Shown piece after piece: positions 38,003 to 47,763 of a stretch of 64,000 bases of DNA. Under the pieces are notes generated by a model, which was not told the origin of the DNA, made no database searches, and worked only from the letters and a program-made list of their open reading frames with translations. The first letter of the stretch is position 1. Every line of letters begins with the position of its first letter. The DNA lies in NCBI GenBank assembly GCA_019119835.1, contig DWWE01000043.1, positions 1 through 64,000 on the forward strand. The letters run 5' to 3'. The position numbers and the translations under genes were made by a program. This DNA is from Candidatus Gemmiger stercoravium. Lineage in GTDB: Bacteria; Bacillota; Clostridia; Oscillospirales; Ruminococcaceae.

Positions 38003-38068
38003 GGGCACCGACCCTTTGCGGGAATCCCCGGGGCGGCGCCCCGGACACCCTGAAGCCCTGAAAAAAGA

Positions 38069-38112
38069 AAAACGGCTGCGCACCTGCCCGGCAAGGGGGT
38101 GCGCAGCCGTTT
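38069..38112. terminator. Bidirectional terminator
   Basis: AAACGGCTGCGCACC...GGTGCGCAGCCGTTT between convergent genes. Confidence 0.8.
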
Positions 38113-38156
38113 CGCTGTCTGTGTTTGTCTGTCTGTTTGTCCGGCCGCCCGGGGCT

Positions 38157-38903
38157 TCAGCAGATGAAGAACCCGCCCCGGCCGCAGCAGCAGATGCTGC
38201 ACAGGTTGCAGACCATCAGGTACAGCCAGGCCTGCAGACAAAAGTTGCCCTGCTGCATCCGGGAGCCCGGCTGGGTGTAGGCCTGCTGGTAGGTCGTGTA
38301 GCTGCGGCTGGGGTTCTGCAGCCGGTCCAGCAGGCGCTGGTATTCGTAGTTGTTGGGCTCCATCTCCACGGCGGTGCGGGCTTCGGCCTGGGCGCGGATG
38401 TTGTTGCCCAGCCCGGAGCTGGCCAGCGCCGCATAATAATGCCACCGGGCGGTGCGCTGGCCGGTGGGAATGCCGTTGAGCACGTTCATCGCCTCGGTGT
38501 AATAGCCGTTGCGGATGTAGTTGTTGGCGGCCTGCATCTCGGGGCTTTCCCGCCCGGTGTTGCTGCGGGTCTCGTACCCGCCGAAGCCGAAGGGGTCAAA
38601 CCCGAAGCCGAACCCGAACGGGTCCTGGTACTGCCGGCCCTGGCCGGAGTACCCGCCCTGACCGCCGTACCCGCCGGCGGAACCGCCCGCCCCCGGGCCG
38701 TAGCTCTGGCGGGCGCCGCCGCCGGCCCGTTCCCGCATGATCTCGCTGTAGGCCGCCTGCACTTCCTTGAACTTGTCCTCGCAGGTGGGGTCGTCCGGGT
38801 GCAGGTCGGGGTGGTACTGCTTGCATTTCTGCCGGTAGGCTTTCTTGATGGTCTCTTCATCGGCGCCGGGCTGGATGCCCAATACGCTGTATGGATCGGT
38901 CAT
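38157..38903 (-). CDS. DnaJ-domain protein with Cys-rich C terminus
   Basis: MTDPYSVLGIQPGADEETIKKAYRQKCKQYHPDLHPDD J domain; CNLCSICCCGRGGFFIC tail. Confidence 0.9.
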   Translation of the reverse strand: MTDPYSVLGIQPGADEETIKKAYRQKCKQYHPDLHPDDPTCEDKFKEVQAAYSEIMRERAGGGARQSYGPGAGGSAGGYGGQGGYSGQGRQYQDPFGFGFGFDPFGFGGYETRSNTGRESPEMQAANNYIRNGYYTEAMNVLNGIPTGQRTARWHYYAALASSGLGNNIRAQAEARTAVEMEPNNYEYQRLLDRLQNPSRSYTTYQQAYTQPGSRMQQGNFCLQAWLYLMVCNLCSICCCGRGGFFIC

Positions 38904-39781
38904 TCGCTTTGCGTCCCCTTCCTTGGTTTGCCGGGCTTGCTGCGCACTGCCTTCAGCAGCGAATACTTGCACCACACCCCGGCATAGATCGTATTGTGGA
39001 CCAGCTGCCCTTCGGGGGTGTCTTTCAAAACAGGCAGCAGGGAAAAATTCTCGGCGCACAGCGCCATCTGCTGGGTCAGCAGTTCATGGCATCTGGCCTC
39101 GTACCCGGCCTTGTCCGGGCCGAAGGCTTCGGCGGTGGCGGCCAGGGCGTTGAACCGCCCGCGCCGCCGGTCTTTTTCCAGGTCGTCGTAGGCGTCCATC
39201 AGGTAGATGAACCCGCCCAGCCCCCGGCCCATCCGGTCCAGCGGGGCGGCGAACACATCCTCCCGGTACTGCAGCACCGCGCCCAGCAGCCCGCCGAAGC
39301 AGCCGCACAGGGCGTCCAGGTCGGTGCAGCCGGCGCTTTCCAGCCGGTCCAGCTCCGCGAGCTTCTGCCGCACGGCATCGCACTGGCGGGGCCAGCGCCG
39401 GCGGATCGCCGCCAGGTGCCCTTCCAGCTGTTCGGCCGCCCGGCGGCTGATCCCCCGGCGGTCGTCCTGCCAGTCATCCAGGTAGTTGTAGTAGGCCAGC
39501 AGCACCGTCATGTCGGCGGCATACTGCAGGCAGGGGTTGTCGGCCCGGGGACGGGGTTTCAGCGGGTGCGGCGCACACCGCCCCGAGGAAAAGCCGGTGG
39601 GCGGGTCGTACAGGGCGCTGAGCAGCAGCGCCGCAAAGGTCATATCGTAGGAAAGCGCCATCCGTGCGGCCAGGCCGTATTCCCGGCCCAGCAGCCGGCA
39701 CAGCCCGCAGTAGTAAGCCTGGTAGCGGTCCATGGCCGCATCGTCCAGACCCTTGCGATAGATCGTAACATATCCGAACAC
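38900..39781 (-). CDS. DUF5685-family protein
   Basis: MFGYVTIYRKGLDDAAMDRYQAYYCGLCRLLGREYG...; overlaps the DnaJ gene by ATGA. Confidence 0.8.
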   Translation of the reverse strand: MFGYVTIYRKGLDDAAMDRYQAYYCGLCRLLGREYGLAARMALSYDMTFAALLLSALYDPPTGFSSGRCAPHPLKPRPRADNPCLQYAADMTVLLAYYNYLDDWQDDRRGISRRAAEQLEGHLAAIRRRWPRQCDAVRQKLAELDRLESAGCTDLDALCGCFGGLLGAVLQYREDVFAAPLDRMGRGLGGFIYLMDAYDDLEKDRRRGRFNALAATAEAFGPDKAGYEARCHELLTQQMALCAENFSLLPVLKDTPEGQLVHNTIYAGVWCKYSLLKAVRSKPGKPRKGTQSE

Positions 39782-39810
39782 GCAGCGTCAACCTTTCGGA
39801 GGGGCGGCCC

Positions 39811-40212
39811 TCAGCTTTTTTTGATAAAGGTGGTCCCGCATTTGGGGCAGGTGATCGAGATTCGCCCCCGCCCGCGGGGCACCCGCAGCTGCTGGCGGCA
39901 GTGGGGGCAGCGGAAATACCGGTAGACCTTGCGCTGGTCGAACCGGGTCTTGGCGCTGCCGAACCGCTGCTGCACCGCGTACCGCTTTTCCAGGAACCAG
40001 CGGTTCTCCGCGCTGCGCCGGGCGATGTTGCGGCTGAAGATGCGGAAATAGCTGTAGATCAGCGCCGCCCAGCCCAGCCAGCCCAGCAGACGCAGCGGCC
40101 CGGGCAGAAACAGCCCGAGGATCACCAGGATCAGGGCCGCCGTGGACAGGAACTGGCTGAACGGGTCCACCCCGTACCGCCCGGACATAAAACGCTGGAA
40201 CCAAGCTTTCAT
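39811..40212 (-). CDS. Small membrane protein with C-terminal zinc ribbon
   Basis: Two TM stretches then YRYFRCPHCRQQLRVPRGRGRISITCPKCGTTFIKKS. Confidence 0.75.
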   Translation of the reverse strand: MKAWFQRFMSGRYGVDPFSQFLSTAALILVILGLFLPGPLRLLGWLGWAALIYSYFRIFSRNIARRSAENRWFLEKRYAVQQRFGSAKTRFDQRKVYRYFRCPHCRQQLRVPRGRGRISITCPKCGTTFIKKS

Positions 40213-40518
40213 GAAGAACGCCATCCTTTAACGAAAATTGACTCGATTTGTAAACCGAAACACAGTATGCCACAAATTTATGGTTAAATCGTGAACAGGA
40301 AGGAAACAGAATCTAAACAACTTGGCCGCTGTATCCCGGCGTGCCGGGCTGAACGGCGGCGCGGTGCGGGCGGAAGGTCATGGCCGGCCGCCCGGCAAAG
40401 GGCTGCCAGGTGGGGCCCGCCGCCCGCGCTTTTTCGCCCGGCGGGGCAGGGGAGCTTTTGGCGGAATCGGCGGAATTGTTGTATAATGGAAGAAAACTCC
40501 GCAAAGGGGACCTGCGCC

Positions 40519-41328
40519 ATGTACAACGCCCTGCTTTCCGATTTTTCCCCCGCTGCCATTGCCGCAAGCGGTCAGTGCTTCCGTATGCGGGAGACCGCGG
40601 CCGGCTGGTCGCTGATCGCCGGCGGCCGGTATCTGGAGATCCGGCCCGGCGATACGCCGGACGCCTTTGTGTTTTCCTGCACCCGGGCGGAGTTCGACGC
40701 CTTCTGGCGGGCTTATTTTGACCTGGATACCGACTATGCGCCCTTCCGGGCCCGCTGCCTCAAACGGGACGCCTACCTGCAGGCGGCCTGCCGCTACGGC
40801 GCCGGGCTGCGCATTCTGCGCCAGGACCCCTGGGAGATGCTCGTCAGCTTCATCATCTCCCAGCGCAAAAGCATCCCGGCCATCCGCCGCGCCGTCGAGG
40901 AACTCTGCCGGGCCTGCGGCGCCCCCCTCGACCCGGGGCAGGCGGAGCGCCGGGCTTTCCCCGCCCCGGCGGCGCTGGTGTGCGCCGGGCCGGACCGGCT
41001 GGCGGAATGCGGGCTCGGCTACCGGGCCGGCTATGTCTATGACGCGGCCTGCCGCGTTCACAGCGGCGAACTGGACCTGGCGGCGCTGGCCGACCGGCCC
41101 ACCGATCAACTGCGGGAAGCATTGATGGAAGTCCGCGGCGTGGGCATCAAGGTGGCACAGTGCGTGGCGCTCTTCGGCTACCACCGGCTGGAGGCTCTGC
41201 CGGTGGATGTGTGGGTGGACCGCATCCTCAAACAGCATTACCCCGGCGGGTTCCCCCGCCGGTATGCCCCCTGCGCCGGGGTGCTGCAGCAGTATCTTTT
41301 CTACTACGCCCGCTGCGGCGAAGGCTGA
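40519..41328 (+). CDS. OGG1-like DNA glycosylase (HhH-GPD)
   Basis: N-terminal SGQCFRM, HhH-GPD core FIISQRKSIPAIRRAVEELC and EVRGVGIKVAQCVALFGYHRLEALPVDVWVDRIL. Confidence 0.9.
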   Translation: MYNALLSDFSPAAIAASGQCFRMRETAAGWSLIAGGRYLEIRPGDTPDAFVFSCTRAEFDAFWRAYFDLDTDYAPFRARCLKRDAYLQAACRYGAGLRILRQDPWEMLVSFIISQRKSIPAIRRAVEELCRACGAPLDPGQAERRAFPAPAALVCAGPDRLAECGLGYRAGYVYDAACRVHSGELDLAALADRPTDQLREALMEVRGVGIKVAQCVALFGYHRLEALPVDVWVDRILKQHYPGGFPRRYAPCAGVLQQYLFYYARCGEG

Positions 41329-41349
41329 CGCGGCGCCGGGCCCGCCCGC

Positions 41350-42741
41350 TCACCGCCCGCCCTGCGCCGGCGCCGCCCGGACCAGCCGCAGGAGGGTCTC
41401 CACATGTTTTGTCCGGGGGAACAGGTCAACCGGCTGCACCGCCTCGGGGCGGTAGCCGGCGTCGGCCAGGGTGCGGGTGTCCCGGGCGGCGGTGGCGGGG
41501 TTGCAGCTCACCATCACGATGGTGCGGGGGGCCATCTCCACAAGAGCCCGGAGGGTGGCGGCGTCGCAGCCTTTGCGGGGCGGGTCCACCACGATCACGT
41601 CGGGGTGCTGCCCCTCGGCCGCAAACCGGGCCGCGGCAGCCCCGGCGTCCAGGCAGTAAAAGTCCGCCTGCCCGGCGCCAAGGCCCAGCCGCGCCGCGGT
41701 GGCGGCGGCCGATTCCACCGCCTGGGGCACCACCTCCACCCCCACCAGCCGGCGGCAGTCGGGCAGCATCGAAAGCCCGATGGTCCCCATGCCGCAGTAC
41801 AGGTCCAGCAGAAAATCGCCCGGCTGCAGCCCGGCAAACGCCCGCGCCCTGGCATACAGCAGCTCGGCGGCGGGGGTGTTCACCTGGTAAAATTCATGCA
41901 CCCCCATCTCGATGGGCACCCCGGCCAGCGTGTCCGCAATGCGGCCGGGGCCCAGCACGGTGCGGGTGCGCGGGCCGACGATCACGTTGGTGCGGGCGGT
42001 ATTCTCATTGACCAGCACGGTGGTCAGGGAAAACTCCCGCTGCAGCGTTTCGCAAAGTTCGGCCTCCCGGGGCAGGGCTTTGCCGTTGCAGACAAAGCAG
42101 AGCAGCCGCTGCCCGCTGTGCCAGCCCTGGCGCATGTACAGGTGGCGCACCAGGCCGGTGTGGGTCGCCTCGTCGTAGGGTTCAACGCCCAGCTGCTCAA
42201 ACAGCGCACAGGCCCGCCCGGCCAGCGCGTTCATCCAGTCGGGCTGCAGGCGGCAGTCCGGCGTCTCGATGATCCGGTGACTGCGCCCGGCGTAAAACCC
42301 GGTCACGATCCGCCCGTCCGCCCGCCGACCCACCGGCAGCTGCACCTTGTTGCGGTATCCGTTTTCCAGCGGCGAGGCCAGCGCCGGGGCCACCGGCAGG
42401 CAAAGCCCGCCCAGCCGGGTGAAGGCGTCCTGCACAAAGCCGGTCTTGGCGGCCAGCTCGGCCTCATAGCTCAGGTGGCGCAGGCTGCACCCGCCGCAGG
42501 GGCCGCACACCGGGCAGTCGGGGGTCCGGCGGCCGGGGCCGGGGGCCAGCACCTCCTCCATGCGGCCGTAGGCGTAGGTTTTCAGCGCTTTGGTGACGCG
42601 CACACGCAGCCGGTCGCCGGGGGCGCTGCCCGGCACAAACACGGCCATGCCTTCATGCCGGCCCACGCCGCTGCCATCGCTGGACAGGCTGTCGATGGTC
42701 AGGGTGAGCAGCTGGTTTTTCTTCAAAAGGATCTCGGGCAT
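41350..42741 (-). CDS. rlmD: 23S rRNA (uracil-5-)-methyltransferase RlmD family
   Basis: TRAM N terminus, CPVCGPCGGCSLRHLSYE cluster, LDLYCGMGTIGLSML, VDPPRKGCDAATL, MVSCNPATAARD. Confidence 0.93.
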   Translation of the reverse strand: MPEILLKKNQLLTLTIDSLSSDGSGVGRHEGMAVFVPGSAPGDRLRVRVTKALKTYAYGRMEEVLAPGPGRRTPDCPVCGPCGGCSLRHLSYEAELAAKTGFVQDAFTRLGGLCLPVAPALASPLENGYRNKVQLPVGRRADGRIVTGFYAGRSHRIIETPDCRLQPDWMNALAGRACALFEQLGVEPYDEATHTGLVRHLYMRQGWHSGQRLLCFVCNGKALPREAELCETLQREFSLTTVLVNENTARTNVIVGPRTRTVLGPGRIADTLAGVPIEMGVHEFYQVNTPAAELLYARARAFAGLQPGDFLLDLYCGMGTIGLSMLPDCRRLVGVEVVPQAVESAAATAARLGLGAGQADFYCLDAGAAAARFAAEGQHPDVIVVDPPRKGCDAATLRALVEMAPRTIVMVSCNPATAARDTRTLADAGYRPEAVQPVDLFPRTKHVETLLRLVRAAPAQGGR

Positions 42742-42846
42742 ACAAACAACCTTTCAGTCAGTCAAACGGTCGGTAAAAAATGCCGGGCCCGCCGCAAAAG
42801 GCGCCGCGCAGGGCGCGGCGTCGGTGCAACCAGGGGGAGGTAGGTC

Positions 42847-43692
42847 TTACAGCTGGGGGTCTTTTTCCAGCGCGGCCAGGTATTTGCTGGGGGGCACCCC
42901 CTTGACCTTTTTGAAAACGCGGGAGAAATAGAACTGGTCAAAGAACCCCACCGATACCGCGATCTCCGCAATGGACAGATGGGAGTTTTTCAGCAGGGAA
43001 CAGGCTTCGCTGATGCGGTAGCCGGTCAGGTAGTCGATGGGGCTCTGCCCCACATTGGCCATGAACACCCGGTACAGGTGGCTGCGGCTGACCCCCACGG
43101 CCTTGGCGATGTCGTCCACCGAGATGTCGTGGGAATAGTTGAACTGGATGAACTTGATGGCGGCCAGCACATACTGGCTGCTGGAGGACCCGGGGTTGGG
43201 CAGGGTGTCCCGGGCTTCCTTCATCAGCTGGGCCATGAACAGGTAGAGGTAACCGGTCATCAGCGCCTCGCACTGGGGCTCGGTGCCGCGGGACAGATAG
43301 ATGTTGTACAGCGCTTCCCGCACGCCCTGGGGGTCCTTGCAGTGGTGCAGCGGGTGCTGGTCGGTGAAGGGGGTCTGCTGCACCAGCTTGTTGGCGCAGG
43401 CGCCGTTGAAGCCCACCCAGTAATACTCCCACGGGTCGGTCTCGTCCGCCGCATAGGTGATGAGCTGGTTGGGCTTGGCCAGAAACAGGTCCCCTTCCTG
43501 CAGGTGAAAGGCCAGCCCGCCCACCTGGTACACCCCCCGGCCGGCCACCACCAGGTGGATCAGGTAATGGTCCCGCACGCCGGGGCCCCAGGTGTGCCCG
43601 GGCTGACAGAATTCATGCCCGCAGTTGAAGATGGAAAGCTCCACATTGTCGGTGTAGTTCTGTTTGTAAGATTGCTTCAGCAGATTTGCCAT
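42847..43692 (-). CDS. AraC-family transcriptional regulator, divergent to galK
   Basis: Cupin N terminus; VGVSRSHLYRVFMANVGQSPIDYLTGYRI...VGFFDQFYFSRVFKKVKGVPPSKY. Confidence 0.93.
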   Translation of the reverse strand: MANLLKQSYKQNYTDNVELSIFNCGHEFCQPGHTWGPGVRDHYLIHLVVAGRGVYQVGGLAFHLQEGDLFLAKPNQLITYAADETDPWEYYWVGFNGACANKLVQQTPFTDQHPLHHCKDPQGVREALYNIYLSRGTEPQCEALMTGYLYLFMAQLMKEARDTLPNPGSSSSQYVLAAIKFIQFNYSHDISVDDIAKAVGVSRSHLYRVFMANVGQSPIDYLTGYRISEACSLLKNSHLSIAEIAVSVGFFDQFYFSRVFKKVKGVPPSKYLAALEKDPQL

Positions 43693-43976
43693 GCCAGTGC
43701 CCCCAAGACAGGGGCTGTATCAGAAAAAAACCGGACCGCCGGTCCGCTTTGATAGGCCCCAGGATGCTGCGCCGCGGCGCAATTTTTTTTATTATACCAA
43801 GCTATTCATCAAAAGTCCATGTTTTCTGGTAAAAAAACTGTTTACTTGGCGGCAGAATTTGTTATACTAATTGCAAGTAATCCGCTTGTTCTGGTGCCGG
43901 CGATAAAAACGACCCGACTTTTTTGTGCATCATGACCAAAGCGGCCCGGTTTACATAGCAAGAAGGGAGCCGAACC

Positions 43977-45278
43977 ATGGCAACGACCACCGAATGGAAA
44001 CAGCAGATCCAGGCGGGCAGCTGGGATGCCGCCCTGTCCGAATTGTATACCTCCGACCAGGTCCCGGCCCAGCGGGCGCGGTACCTGCGCACACTGGAAG
44101 GCTTTGAGCAGAACTTTGGCGCCGACCGGGACGTGCGGCTGTACAGCGCCCCCGGCCGCACCGAGATCGGCGGCAACCACACCGACCACAACAACGGCGT
44201 GGTGATGGCGGCCGCCGTGGACCTGGACATCATCGCCGTGGTGGCGAAGAATGACCGCAACACCGTCCGCTTCATCTCGGAAGGCTTCGGCAAGATCGAC
44301 GAGATCGACCTCTCGGTGCTGACCCCCCAGCCTGAGGAAGCCGAGCACAGCGCCTCGCTGATCCGCGGCGTGGCCGCCGGCTTTGCCCGGCGCGGCGGGA
44401 TGCTGGGCGGCTTCGACGCCTTCTCCACCAGCAATGTGCTGCGCGGGTCGGGGCTTTCCTCCTCGGCAGCGTTCGAAGTCTGCCTGGGCGCCATCTTCCG
44501 GGGCGAGTACAACGCCGACCGGCAGGACCTATTCAGCCAGGTGGAGATCGCCAAGATCGGCCAGTATGCCGAGAACCTCTTCTTCGGCAAACCCTCCGGG
44601 CTGATGGACCAGACCGCCTGCGCCGTGGGCAGCGCCATGTCCATCGACTTCCGGGACCCTGAGGCCCCGGTGGTGGAAAAGGTGGCCTTTGACCTGGCCG
44701 GCGAAGGGTACGCGCTGTGCATCAGCGACACCAAGGGCAGCCACGCCGATCTGACCGACGACTACGCCGCCATCCGCCGCGAGATGGAGGCGGTGGCCGA
44801 GTGCTTCGGCAAGAAGGTCCTGCGGGAAGTGGAGGAGGCCGAGGTGGTCGCCGCCATCCCCGCCATCCGCGCCAAGGTGGGCGACCGGGCCGTGCTGCGG
44901 GCGCTGCACTTCTACAGCGAATGCCACCGTGCCGTGGCGCTGCGCCAGGCGCTGGAGGAAAAGGACTTCCCCGGCTTCCTGCGCCGGATTATTGCGGGCG
45001 GCCATTCCAGCTTTGAGTACAACCAGAACGCCTACAGCATCCACAACCCTGCCGAGCAGGGGGTCCCGCTGGCGCTGGCCATCAGCCAGCGGGTGCTGGA
45101 AGGCCGCGGCGCCTGGCGGCTGCAGGGCGGCGGCTTTGCGGGCACCATCCAGGCATTTGTGCCGCTGGATCTTTTGGAGAGCTACCGCACTGCCATCGAC
45201 GGCATCTTCGGCGCGGGCAGCTGCCATGTGCTCACCGTGCGCAACCACGGGGCCATCGAGGTCACCCGCGACCTGTAA
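43977..45278 (+). CDS. galK: Galactokinase
   Basis: PGRTEIGGNHTDHNNG, GSGLSSSAAFEV, GGGFAGTIQAF. Confidence 0.95.
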   Translation: MATTTEWKQQIQAGSWDAALSELYTSDQVPAQRARYLRTLEGFEQNFGADRDVRLYSAPGRTEIGGNHTDHNNGVVMAAAVDLDIIAVVAKNDRNTVRFISEGFGKIDEIDLSVLTPQPEEAEHSASLIRGVAAGFARRGGMLGGFDAFSTSNVLRGSGLSSSAAFEVCLGAIFRGEYNADRQDLFSQVEIAKIGQYAENLFFGKPSGLMDQTACAVGSAMSIDFRDPEAPVVEKVAFDLAGEGYALCISDTKGSHADLTDDYAAIRREMEAVAECFGKKVLREVEEAEVVAAIPAIRAKVGDRAVLRALHFYSECHRAVALRQALEEKDFPGFLRRIIAGGHSSFEYNQNAYSIHNPAEQGVPLALAISQRVLEGRGAWRLQGGGFAGTIQAFVPLDLLESYRTAIDGIFGAGSCHVLTVRNHGAIEVTRDL

Positions 45279-45299
45279 ACGCGGCCTGCTCTGAATCAG

Positions 45300-45333
45300 G
45301 AATCCGGACGGATACCGTCCGGATTCTTTTTTT
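45300..45333 (+). terminator. galK terminator
   Basis: GAATCCGGACGG-ATA-CCGTCCGGATTC followed by TTTTTTT. Confidence 0.9.
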
Positions 45334-45410
45334 GCGCTGTGACTTTTTCGTTTGCGCCGTCGTTTATCAGGGTGAAAGGGCCCTGAAAACAAAACGGAGG
45401 AGGAACCCGT

Positions 45411-45989
45411 GTGCCTACACCAAAAACCAATGACGCCGCCCTGCTGGCCCTGCTGCAAAGCGACCCCCAGGCCGGGCTGGCCCGGCTGCTGGACGCCTAC
45501 GGCGGGCTGATCCACGGGGTGGTGCGGCGGATACTGCCCCGCAACCCCGAGGATGCCGAGGAATGTGTGGCCGACGTGCTGGTGGCTGCCTGGCAGAGCG
45601 CCGGCCGGCTGGCCGGCGAACCGGACCGCCCGCTGCAGGGGTGGCTGGCGCTCACCGCCCGGCATATCGCCATCGACCGTTACCGCCGGCTGCGCCGCCG
45701 CCCCGGCACCGACCCGCTGGACGAGACCCTGGCCGCCGACTGGCTGCTGGAGCCCCGCACCAGCGAAGGGGAGGACTGTATCGCCGAGCTGGTGGCCGCC
45801 CTGCCGGCCCCGGACCATGAGATCTTTCTGCGCCGGTATTACCTGCTGGAACCCAGCCGCACCATTGCGGCCGCCCTGGGCATGAGCGAGCACACCGTCA
45901 ATGTGCGGCTGTCCCGGGGGCGGGCCAGGCTGCGGCGGCAATACATGGCCCGTATGCACCCCAATGCCAAGGAGGGACCTGAACAATGA
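45411..45989 (+). CDS. ECF-type RNA polymerase sigma factor
   Basis: Sigma region 2 (NPEDAEECVADVLVAAWQSAGRL...IAIDRYRRLRRR) and region 4 (RTIAAALGMSEHTVNVRLSRGRARLR); GTG start. Confidence 0.92.
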   Translation: MPTPKTNDAALLALLQSDPQAGLARLLDAYGGLIHGVVRRILPRNPEDAEECVADVLVAAWQSAGRLAGEPDRPLQGWLALTARHIAIDRYRRLRRRPGTDPLDETLAADWLLEPRTSEGEDCIAELVAALPAPDHEIFLRRYYLLEPSRTIAAALGMSEHTVNVRLSRGRARLRRQYMARMHPNAKEGPEQ

Positions 45990-47641
45990 AAGCACAGCGC
46001 AATGCACAGGACAACATCCGGCGGGAACTGGACGCGATGCCGCTGCCCGACAGCCCGCTGACCGAGGAACAGAAGCGGCGCATCCTGGCCCGGGCCTGCG
46101 AGAAAGCCGGCCTAAAGGCCCCGGCGGCCCCCGGGGCGGGCCGTTCCCTGCGGGTGGGGAAAAGCCGCCCGGTGCGCGGCCGGCGCCGGGCGGTGCGCAC
46201 CCTGCTGGTGGCGGCGGCCGTGGTCTGCCTGGGCACCGTGACGGTGGCGGCTGCGCCGGCCGTTTTACGGATGCTGCAGGGCGAGATCCCCTTCTTTGCC
46301 GTGACCCCCACCGCCAGCCCCGAGACCGCCGATCCGCTGAAAGCCCCCCGCGGCAGCTACGACAGCGCCCGGGCCCAGCTGGAAACCTACAACGCGCCGG
46401 TGGGCCAGAGCGTCACCCACGACGGCGTGACCATGACGCTGGATACCATCGCCATGGATGTGTCGGGCATGGACGCCTTCTTCACCATCGACGGCGGCGA
46501 GGCCATCCAGGGCGCAATCGGCCAGGACGGCTACACCCCCGACTGGGACAAACTCCAGGCGTTGTTCAAGATGTGGCGCACCACCGTCAACGGGGACGAC
46601 AACGCTCTGAACCAGGTCCAGACCGATTACTACCTCAACGAAGCGGGCCAGCTGCAGATCTGGTCGCACTATCTCTTCAAAACGCCGCCCCAGGGCGATG
46701 AAATCCGGGTCGAGATCCACGCCGAGTGCAACATCGGCCCCGAGGCGGACAGCCTTTACGGCGACTGGCAGCCCTTCGAGTTTGCGGTCAGCCTGGACGG
46801 CGCCTCGGTGCGCGCCGGCGGCTGCACCGTGCAGCCCGGCACCTATGACATGGGGCAGGGCGGCACGATCGACCCGGAGACTGCCGGGCTGAACTGGCCG
46901 GAACTGGCGGACAAGATCACCGGGCCCACCCGGGTGGAGCGGCCTTTGTACATCCGGTACCTGGCCTTCGGCCCGCTGGGCGGCAGCCTGACCACCGACC
47001 AGGGCGGCATCGAATATCTGGACGGCGTCATCCGGGCCGAGGGCCTCTCCGGCGAGGAGCTGGCCCTGGCCGATGACACCGGCAAGACGATCTACGCCAG
47101 CTCCAACCACCAGCAGAACCTGGAAAGCCTCAACCTGACCGCCCCCGACCCGGCGGCCACCGCGCTGACCCTCACGCCGGTGGTGCTGGATATGGACCAC
47201 TACGACCTGCAGACGCGCACCGTCACGATGGACCAGATGCGCAGCGGCGTACAGATTCCGCTGAGCCCGCTGGGCGGTTACACCGTGCGGAATTTTGCCA
47301 TCGAGGACCATGCCATCACCTACGAGATGGTGCCCTACGGCGTCTGGGCCGGCGGTGACGCCAATCTGATCCCCGACGACGAGGGGGTCATCGACCTGGT
47401 CGAGAGCGAGGCCACCGTGCTGGGCGGCGAGCAGGACGGCGAAACGGTCACGATCTATCATTCCGGCCTGTTCAGCCGAACGGTGGACGGCACCACCGGC
47501 GTCATCACGGTGCGGCATGACTACTATGCCGCCACCCGCGAACAGATCGAGAGCATCCCGGGCTTCCGCTACAACTACCAGGGCGCCTACAGCCTGGACA
47601 CCGACCACGCCCTGACCCTGCCGCTGCAGCCGACGGACTGA
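45986..47641 (+). CDS. Putative anti-sigma factor/membrane protein (DUF4179-like)
   Basis: Cytoplasmic N terminus, one TM (TLLVAAAVVCLGTVTVAAAPAVLRM), large extracytoplasmic domain; overlaps sigma gene by 4 nt. Confidence 0.75.
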   Translation: MKAQRNAQDNIRRELDAMPLPDSPLTEEQKRRILARACEKAGLKAPAAPGAGRSLRVGKSRPVRGRRRAVRTLLVAAAVVCLGTVTVAAAPAVLRMLQGEIPFFAVTPTASPETADPLKAPRGSYDSARAQLETYNAPVGQSVTHDGVTMTLDTIAMDVSGMDAFFTIDGGEAIQGAIGQDGYTPDWDKLQALFKMWRTTVNGDDNALNQVQTDYYLNEAGQLQIWSHYLFKTPPQGDEIRVEIHAECNIGPEADSLYGDWQPFEFAVSLDGASVRAGGCTVQPGTYDMGQGGTIDPETAGLNWPELADKITGPTRVERPLYIRYLAFGPLGGSLTTDQGGIEYLDGVIRAEGLSGEELALADDTGKTIYASSNHQQNLESLNLTAPDPAATALTLTPVVLDMDHYDLQTRTVTMDQMRSGVQIPLSPLGGYTVRNFAIEDHAITYEMVPYGVWAGGDANLIPDDEGVIDLVESEATVLGGEQDGETVTIYHSGLFSRTVDGTTGVITVRHDYYAATREQIESIPGFRYNYQGAYSLDTDHALTLPLQPTD

Positions 47642-47693
47642 CCCGCCCCGAAAGGCCCGCCGGGCAACCCGGCCGCCGCAGCGAAAAAACAGC

Positions 47694-47726
47694 AAGGGAC
47701 CGCGCCCGAACAGAGCGCGGTCCCTT
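47694..47726. terminator. Terminator between convergent genes
   Basis: AAGGGACCGCGC-N9-GCGCGGTCCCTT. Confidence 0.75.
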
Positions 47727-47763
47727 GGTTTTGTTTTGCGGTTTTATCTTGCGGCAGGCGGGT

